Below, one piece after another: positions 57,126-64,000 of a stretch of 64,000 bases of DNA. Position 1 is the stretch's first letter. Every line of letters starts with the position of its first letter. A model generated the notes under the pieces. That model searched no databases and had not been told where the DNA came from. It saw only the letters and a program-made list of their open reading frames with translations. The stretch comes from Plantago major (Eukaryota; Streptophyta; Magnoliopsida; Lamiales; Plantaginaceae): contig CM048844.1 in assembly GCA_026545765.1 (NCBI GenBank), forward strand, positions 50,309,401-50,373,400. Reading direction: 5' to 3'. A program made the translations under genes and the position numbers.

Positions 57126-58482
57126 GCCTTGGAAATTTATTACTCCATCACTACCTAGCCCAATTCATATTCACATATTCACATATATGTGAATATGAAT
57201 ATTATATTATAAACATTATATTTAACTTTAAATCCATCCATATATTATGTAAAGTACAAGTCTAAACCTCACCAGATTAATTCAGTCCTACATGGAATTT
57301 TATGGAATTAGTTGTATTTTAGCCACTAGCATACATTTTTCTATACATGTTTAAGTTATGACAATTAACAAGAGTCAGAAACACTCTACACTGGTATTCC
57401 GTCATTTTACTTTTAAACGGGTCGGGTTCTATCCAACCCCCTTTGAAATAATTATGTTCATGTCCGGATCGGGCATATACTCGAACCCTTTCCAAACCTT
57501 TGTGACAATACCCGAACTGCAACATTTTATGGTTAAGTTAGTAAAAAGTCCGGGGGAGGGGGGGGGGGGGGGGGATATGTTGGGGGTGGTTGCCTAAAAA
57601 ACCACCACAATAATTGAAATTATATTTGTAGAATACTTTTTTTTTTTTGTGTGGTGGGAGGAGCACATACCACTCCAGGGGTTGTTGGGAACCAACCATG
57701 TTAACTGAGTTATACACTTTTGTATTTTATTTTGGTTCAGATTGGAGTATAAGTTATTAATTAACATGTTAGGTACGTGTAGATGACTCAATATAATATA
57801 CTACCATATGTTGTCAACCGTCGGGTCCTGAACGTGTTCGGGTTGAGTTCTACCCTTTCAAATCATATACGTCATGATGAGTCGTATTTTACATTTTCCA
57901 TAGTTACCATAAACAAAGACATAGTGATGTAGTATTGGACGAAGGACTACACACATACACCACAACTAACGTTGTTTGCAAGGAATTTTGATTATTTTAT
58001 TGTCTTGATTAATTTATTTTATCCTCACATTTCTAATTATTATTAAGAGTAAACTATACCGTGGCATCGCCACGGGTTAGTACTAGTATCGTATGTATAA
58101 TAAACCTACATTATACTCGCATTATATGCATTTTTAACATGTGATGTTTGCAGCTAAGCATGTGATGTTTGTGATAAATCATGTGATACGTCATTTGGTC
58201 TCTACGGGATACGATCTATCGTAAAAATTACTCATACCATTTTAGATTTAGTAGTCCCGTTCAAATCTTCATATAAAGTAACTCCATCCTAGACAACTTA
58301 ACTAATACCCTTAATAATTATACTTCAACTTTATCAGGCTACGATCCATCTTTTATTTATTCTTTATTTTTATTTATTTAAATAATATTCAACTTCTAAT
58401 CTATCAACAACTACCATTTTTTTTTACTTAAATACTACTCAATCTTTAACTTTCCGTTTATTGTTTGGAGTCGGAACCACAT
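57126..58482. other. Intergenic region upstream of MSH2
   Basis: AT-rich. It contains a G-run (about 57557-57574) and short GGGTCGGGTTC / CGGGTTGAGTTC words (57418-57850) like those at the ends of small hAT elements. No complete element and no gene are seen. Confidence 0.4.
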
Positions 58483-60083
58483 TGTTAGGAATATCTGTTT
58501 AGATTTTGATCAGCAACCTAATGACTTATCTTAGCTCAGAAAGGTGGTTAGTACTCTTGGTTCACTTGAACACTGTAAAAGAGGAAAATCACTAAGTATG
58601 TTAGTCTAGCAAATCTTGTATAGGATGTTAGGTCTCTGAATGTAATTTTTATATCTTTGAAGAAGATCAAGAAGAAGGCATCCGGTAGAAGAGTTCAACA
58701 ATTTTGAAGATTTGAAGACTGCGCAAGATTGCTGAAGACGAAGGTCATAAGATACCTATGTCCAGATATCTTGAAGAAACAAGTGTTTTTCAATGAACAA
58801 GTTTTGCAAAAGATATCTGAGAACACAAGGTTTCTGAACGAGGAAAAGTGCCCACGGAAACCTACATTCAGATACCCTGGATAAAACTATGTTTCTGGGA
58901 AACAATGTTTCAATAGGTATCTGGAGATGTGAAGGTCTCTGGAAAGGGACATGCAATGCTTCATAAAGCGTGCATAGTTCCATTGGTACTACAGGACAAA
59001 AATAGTACAATGCAATAAATGTGCAGACAGAGACATCTGAACAAAAGAGGAAATCTCTGAAAAGAGACAATGTCTTCTGCAGTACTATTTACAGATATCA
59101 ATAGTTTGAATTTCATTAAGCCTAACGGATACTAATTCAAACGGCATGATTTTCAACTATAAATATCACCACTTAGAATGCTTGAAATACACACTGAACA
59201 CCTTGAACTTACACACAGAACGAACTCATTCAAGCATACAAGCCTTCAATCTACTTACTCTTTAGCTTACAGTTGCGACTAAGCTCTTGAATTCTAAGTA
59301 ACACGAAAGTTCTAAGTGTCCTGATCCTTAACATGCATTGCTATCTGTGAAGGAGTTGAATCAAAAGATCAAGTATCTGAGTTTCATTCTCCAGAACATT
59401 TAACATAGACTTGGGTCAGTAAAGAACATATCACCACACATTGTGAAGTGTGTTAAGTGATTCTTGTTCTATAAACTATTCCTAATTAACTGAAAAGTTA
59501 GTAAGAATACTCACCTGACAAACCATCATAACCAACACCTTAAACGGCGTGGAGTACAGGAAGTACTTAGTTTGGGAAACTAAGGAATAACTCCAAGGTT
59601 ACTGAGCATAGGAAGTACTTAGTTTGGGAAACTAAGGAACAACTCAAAGGTTTCTGAGTATAGGAAGTACTTGGCTGGGAGCCGGGGAATAACTCAGGAG
59701 GAACACTTGGTTTGGAACCTAGTGTATTTAGGAATCGAGAAAAGATATTTGTAAGGTGAACTCATTTATCTGTTTTAGTGGATTCCAGGTCTGAGAAAGG
59801 CCGAAGTGGATTAGTTGAAGGATTACGCCACCTTCAGATACCACTACAAAAGACGTGTTATTTACTTTCAGTAATTTAATTATCGTTCTATTTATCCTGT
59901 TAAGTATTTAAACACATTATATCTAGCTGAGCAGGTGCACTTATCACAGAAAAGTCTTCCGCTCTCTGAAATTAAGTATCAGATATCTTCACAGATATCT
60001 GAGAAATTGTGTTTATCGACAAAAGTTGTAAAAGACTATTCACCCCCCTCTAGTCTTTTCCTTTGCCGTTATCTGGACCAACA
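58483..60083 (+). repeat. 5' LTR of the copia element (about 1.6 kb)
   Basis: It starts TGTTAGGAATATCTG and ends ACCAACA, two bases before the primer-binding site. Inside, near 59565-59700, a segment of about 57 bp with GGAAGTACTTAGTTTGGGAA is repeated about three times. The second LTR is outside the window, so age cannot be estimated. Confidence 0.8.
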
Positions 60084-60085
60084 AG

Positions 60086-60097
60086 TGGTATCAGAGC
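60086..60097 (+). other. Primer-binding site of the copia element
   Basis: TGGTATCAGAGC, the usual complement of the initiator tRNA-Met 3' part in plant copia elements. It fixes the end of the 5' LTR. Confidence 0.92.
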
Positions 60098-63000
60098 AGG
60101 AGGTTCCCAAGCCTTCTGCACTGAACCTAGATCCCAGATAAGTGCCCACTAACTGCTTTTCACCTACACTTGATTTGTTTGTAAGTGTGCTTGCTGCAGG
60201 ATGTCTTTAAGTGACGCTCCAATTCTCAAGCTAGAGAACTATGAGAAATGGAAGAACAACATGATGCTCCACCTAGAAGCCATCAATGACGAAATGATCG
60301 AAGTAATAAAGAATGGCCCCATAGTCATTCAACAACTCAAGTAAGTCATGGAGGTTTCTAATGGTAGAGACAGAGTTCCCACTAATGAAGAACCAAGTGG
60401 TGATTCCTCTCAAACAGGTGCGTCAACCAGTGGAAGACCTACTGGTCAAGCTGTTTACGAGCCAAAGCCCAGAGAGCTCTGGACATCTGAAGATGGCAAG
60501 AGAAATCGTCTGGATGGTCAGGCTCGCAATATCATCATACGTTCCACTCCAGAGCACATACAGTGTAAACTGTGGGGTGCAAAAACGGCGAAAGTGACCC
60601 GGCAACTGATTGAAGAAATCATGCAAGACTTTGAAAAACAAAGGAAAATAAGTTCGAAGTTTTGAAGCTCAAATTCCAAAACTTTAAACAAGGTCCCACA
60701 GAGACTCTTGAAGAACTAGATTTCCGGTTCACAACATTGATGAGTGAAATGGCTGCACTTGGTGAAAGTGAGAGATACTCTAACTTTGAAAAGGTTAAGA
60801 CTATCGTGAGAAGTTTGAATCAAAACTGGGAACATACTCAGTATTTTTATTTCAACCAAGGAATGTCAAATATCACTCCAGTAGAACTCTTTTCCCACTT
60901 AGCTACTGTCAACTATGAAACTACTCAGAGAGAACAAATAATTGATGAGAAAGTTCACAATGTTACTTTAGTAACACAAAGTACTTCTGAAAAGAAGGAT
61001 ACCAAAGAAATGACTGAGGAAGATGCTCTTGCTGTAAAGCAAATGAGAAAATATGTCGGTAGGGAGATTGACAGAAGAAAAGCCAAAGAGAAGTTGAAAA
61101 AGCATCTAGGCTCAAACTATCACCAGTACAAAAATATGTAGTCATCAGCTCATTTGAACAAGCTCGGCCAAAGAAGCATCTAATCTTGAGGAAGCAGAAA
61201 TCGGAAACGATATCTGTTTCTATTGTCAGAAGCCTGGTCATTTTAAAAGAGACTACCCTGTTTTCAATAAGCTAAAGACAGGTGACAAGAAAGATAGAAG
61301 AAACTTCAAGAGGGGTCAGAGAGCTATGCTCACTGAAGAAAGGAAAAAGATTCAAATCCAACTGGATGCTCTTGATATTGAGTCAGAATCTGAGGAAGAA
61401 GACTCAGATGACTCCAAACTACCTTCTCCAGAATTATGTGGCATCACTCATGAATTGGTTGACTTTGGTCAAAAGAAAAGGGAATTATGTGGGGTTGCTG
61501 AGGAAATCTATCCAGATTGCTCCAACATTGAGCCTTGCCTAATGGCTAACGAGGTAACCAACATTACTCAATTCATTAATTATGAGAGTGATGAGGAAGA
61601 AATCAGAAATTTAGAATATCTCAGAAGAGAACTTGATCTCTACAAAAGAGAATTTCAAATGATCCGAGCTAGAGCCGACATTTTTGAAGAAGAAAAGAAT
61701 TCTCTTGAGAAGGAAAATTCACAATTACTCAAGATATCTGAGAAAAAGGATGCTGAAAATGCATTTCTCAAAGACAGATATCTGAGACGGAGAAGTTACA
61801 CAGAAAGGCAATGGATATACCCCAAAAGGAAAATAAAGATCTTCTTTCTGAAAATGAGGAACTCAAGAAGAAAGAACTATCTTTTCAATCCTATGCCAAA
61901 GCTAGTGACACTCTTACTGAAGTACACTCTTATTTAAGAGATCCTTCAGAAAAGGGAGGACTTGGGCTGGACACACAAACAAATAGCTCTACTACTCTGA
62001 ATAAGAGTAACGAAAGAATAATGTTTGTTAGTGCTCAGCAAAATGGTTCTCAAATAACCTACAACATTGGTCAGAAAGCTAACGTTGTTGACAAATGAAA
62101 GGCAATCGCGACCAAACATTTGTGGAAAAAACAAGTCCAAAAGAAAACCGTTGGGAATGTTTATGTAAAGAAACATAACACTGGAAAGTGTAATCACCCA
62201 CAGTGCTATGTCTCTCAGAAAGGAAAAATTGCAGGGGCAGGAAAATTTTCCAACATCACATTTTCTGGAAAGAAAGACGTTCCAGAGACTAGCAAAGCTG
62301 CTGAGAAGAGAACTCAGATAGTACCAAGTGCTCGAAATGGCATTGGCTATAAAGCCATCGGGAAACAACTCGCTCGTGAGTATAAACAAGAGCTAGAACG
62401 ATGGATGAAAGCCAGGATTGCGCATAGCAATCATCAGAAGTGGAAGAAAGAACAGGTTACGACCACTCTGAATGCCAGGGCTACAAGAAATCTGACAAGG
62501 AAAGCTAAGTTTGCAGAAAAGCAGACTCAGCAATCTGACATGTATCTGAAAGCACCACGAGGAGTACCAAGGAACACATCAAGAAGGAAAATAGCTTTAA
62601 ATGATGATGACACTAATCATTTACCTAAAATTCCTCCTTATGTTCCAACAAGACAAAAGAATATCCCAAGGAAGTTCATTCAAAAATGGATTCTTACAGG
62701 GAGATTCTTTAGTCCAGAAGGTTCCATTGTTGGAATGAGAGCCTAACTCCATGTTTCCATGTTTTGTGCAAAACACTCTGAGGAAGAACCCAAAGCAGCA
62801 TTTTGATAGTGGATGTGGGAAGCACATGACAGGAGACAATGCAAATCTGGTTAACTACATAAAATGCGATAAAGGACCATATATTAGATTTGTTGGAGGA
62901 GATGAAAATTCAACCATAGGTTTTGGCAATCTGAAGCTTGGAGCTCTTACAATCTCTGATGTATTACATGTAAATGGATTAAAATATAATCTCCTAAGCA

Positions 63001-64000
63001 TGAGTCAATTGGTAGACAAAGGGTACACTGTAAAGATCAAGTCAAAACTATGCAAATTAATTGACAATGAGTCAAAGCAGCTTTTGCTAGCGGAGAGGAA
63101 ATCTTTATGTTCTTGTTGGCATCCGCCACAATCAAGAATGTCTCATGTTGAGTCAATCTGCCACATCAAGAAAAGCGCTATGGCATAAAAGAATGAGTCA
63201 CTTGAACTTCAAAACTCTGAACAAGCTAGCCAAGAAAGAATTGGTGGTTGGTTTACCCAAAATGGTATATAGAAAAGATGGTATATGCTCAGCTTGCAAA
63301 ATGGGAAAACAATCCAAAACATCTTTCAAGTCTAAAACTAGACACTCCAGTGAAAGGCTACTGCAAATGTTACATATGGATCTTTTTGAATCCTCTGTAA
63401 CTAGCTATGCAGGAAAGAAGTATGGTCTGGTTGTTGTTGATGATTACTCAAGATTCACTTGGGTTATATTTCTCAAACAAAATCGATGCAAGGTTGAAAT
63501 ACCCAACTTGTCAATAAGCTTGAATTCATGAAAATGACAAGGTATCTCAGAATCGTAATGCACCATGGTACCGAAGTTTGTGAACCAAGACATAAAAGAG
63601 TTTTACTACAAAGGTATACAACATCAACTATCTTCAGAAGGACACCACAAATGTAATGGTGTTCTGAAAGGAAGAATAGGACGCTAAAAGAAGCGTAAGA
63701 ACAATGCAATGCTTATTAATCGAAATAAGTGAAATCTATTGGGTTGAATTTGTTAACACAGCCTGCTACACTCAAAATAGATGTTTGATTAACAAACACC
63801 ATGACAAAACTCCTTATGAACTTTTGATTGGTAGACCCCCTAGTATCAAACATCTAAGGGTGTTTGGTTGCAGATGTTTTGTTCTTAACAATGGAAAAGA
63901 ATACTTGAGAACATTTCAACCAAAAACAGATGAAGGAGTATTTCTTGGTTATTTTATGAATAGCAAAGCCTACAGAATCTACAACAAAAGAACGCAAAAG

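Larger units (their letters stand above)
58483..64000 (+). mobile_element. Ty1/copia retrotransposon, SIRE/Maximus-like, running off the window
   Basis: A 5' LTR (58483-60083) is followed by a tRNA-Met-type primer-binding site, gag (about 60200-61250, with a CCHC-type zinc-knuckle region near 61220), a long Lys/Glu-rich stretch to about 62700, and protease (DSGCGKHMTGD near 62800). Then come GAG-pre-integrase (about 63190-63330) and integrase (KYGLVVVDDYSRFTW near 63420; HLRVFGCRCFVLNN near 63850). The long LTR and primer site fit the SIRE group. Reverse transcriptase and the 3' LTR lie outside. It is broken, with more than five breaks in the visible part, so it is an old copy. Confidence 0.9.

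Overview
This is a nuclear window from a eudicot plant. It holds four host genes: an EF-hand calmodulin-like protein, a short FAR1-domain factor, an NRT1/PTR (NPF) transporter and the mismatch-repair ATPase MSH2. These sit in a landscape dominated by transposable elements. The proteins resemble the Arabidopsis CML3, FAR1-related factor, NPF3.1 and MSH2 families, and the GT-AG introns, tRNA-derived SINE, SIRE-like copia and Tat-like gypsy elements are all typical of plants. The sequence does not let me name the species.

Layout. 1-13887 is one Ty3/gypsy element of the Tat lineage on the minus strand. Its 3' LTR is cut by the window edge and its 5' LTR ends at 13887. Between pol and the 3' LTR it carries an opposite-strand gene-like block (1325-4411) of the 'putative gypsy type transposon' family, preceded by a clear TATA box. 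13888-15710 is old debris: a CACTA-type subterminal fragment and a copia relict. 16161-16616 is the intronless calmodulin-like gene. About 17.2-22.98 kb is a Russian-doll nest of DNA transposons. Three hAT elements lie one inside another, each with a perfect 8-bp target-site duplication, and inside them are CACTA elements and mariner-type MITEs, all within one older MITE.

24164-30426 is the FAR1-domain gene (three coding exons, minus strand); its 5.2-kb intron contains a LINE and MITEs. 30.86-32.47 kb is a promoter-like sequence followed by three tiers of tandem repeats and no reading frame. 33920-34100 is a SINE and 34478-35402 a pogo/Lemi1-type element just upstream of the NPF gene. The NPF gene runs 35642-49143 (four exons, plus strand). 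Its first two introns hold a copia relict, a CACTA end, an almost whole hAT transposon with one stop in its transposase, a small hAT, and a Mutator-like MITE. Its last exon carries a one-base frame break.

MSH2 (49536-56991, minus strand, 13 exons, 942 residues) is convergent with NPF and looks fully intact, including GT-AG borders and frame at all 12 introns. Two E2F-type motifs lie just upstream of its start. 58483 to the window end is the 5' LTR and the gag/pol part of a broken SIRE-like copia element, the same family as the relict at 14.7-15.7 kb.

There is no operon-like co-function among the host genes. The most interesting structures are the antisense unit with its own promoter in the gypsy element, the datable transposon nest, and the repeat-built transcription-unit candidate at 30.9-32.5 kb.
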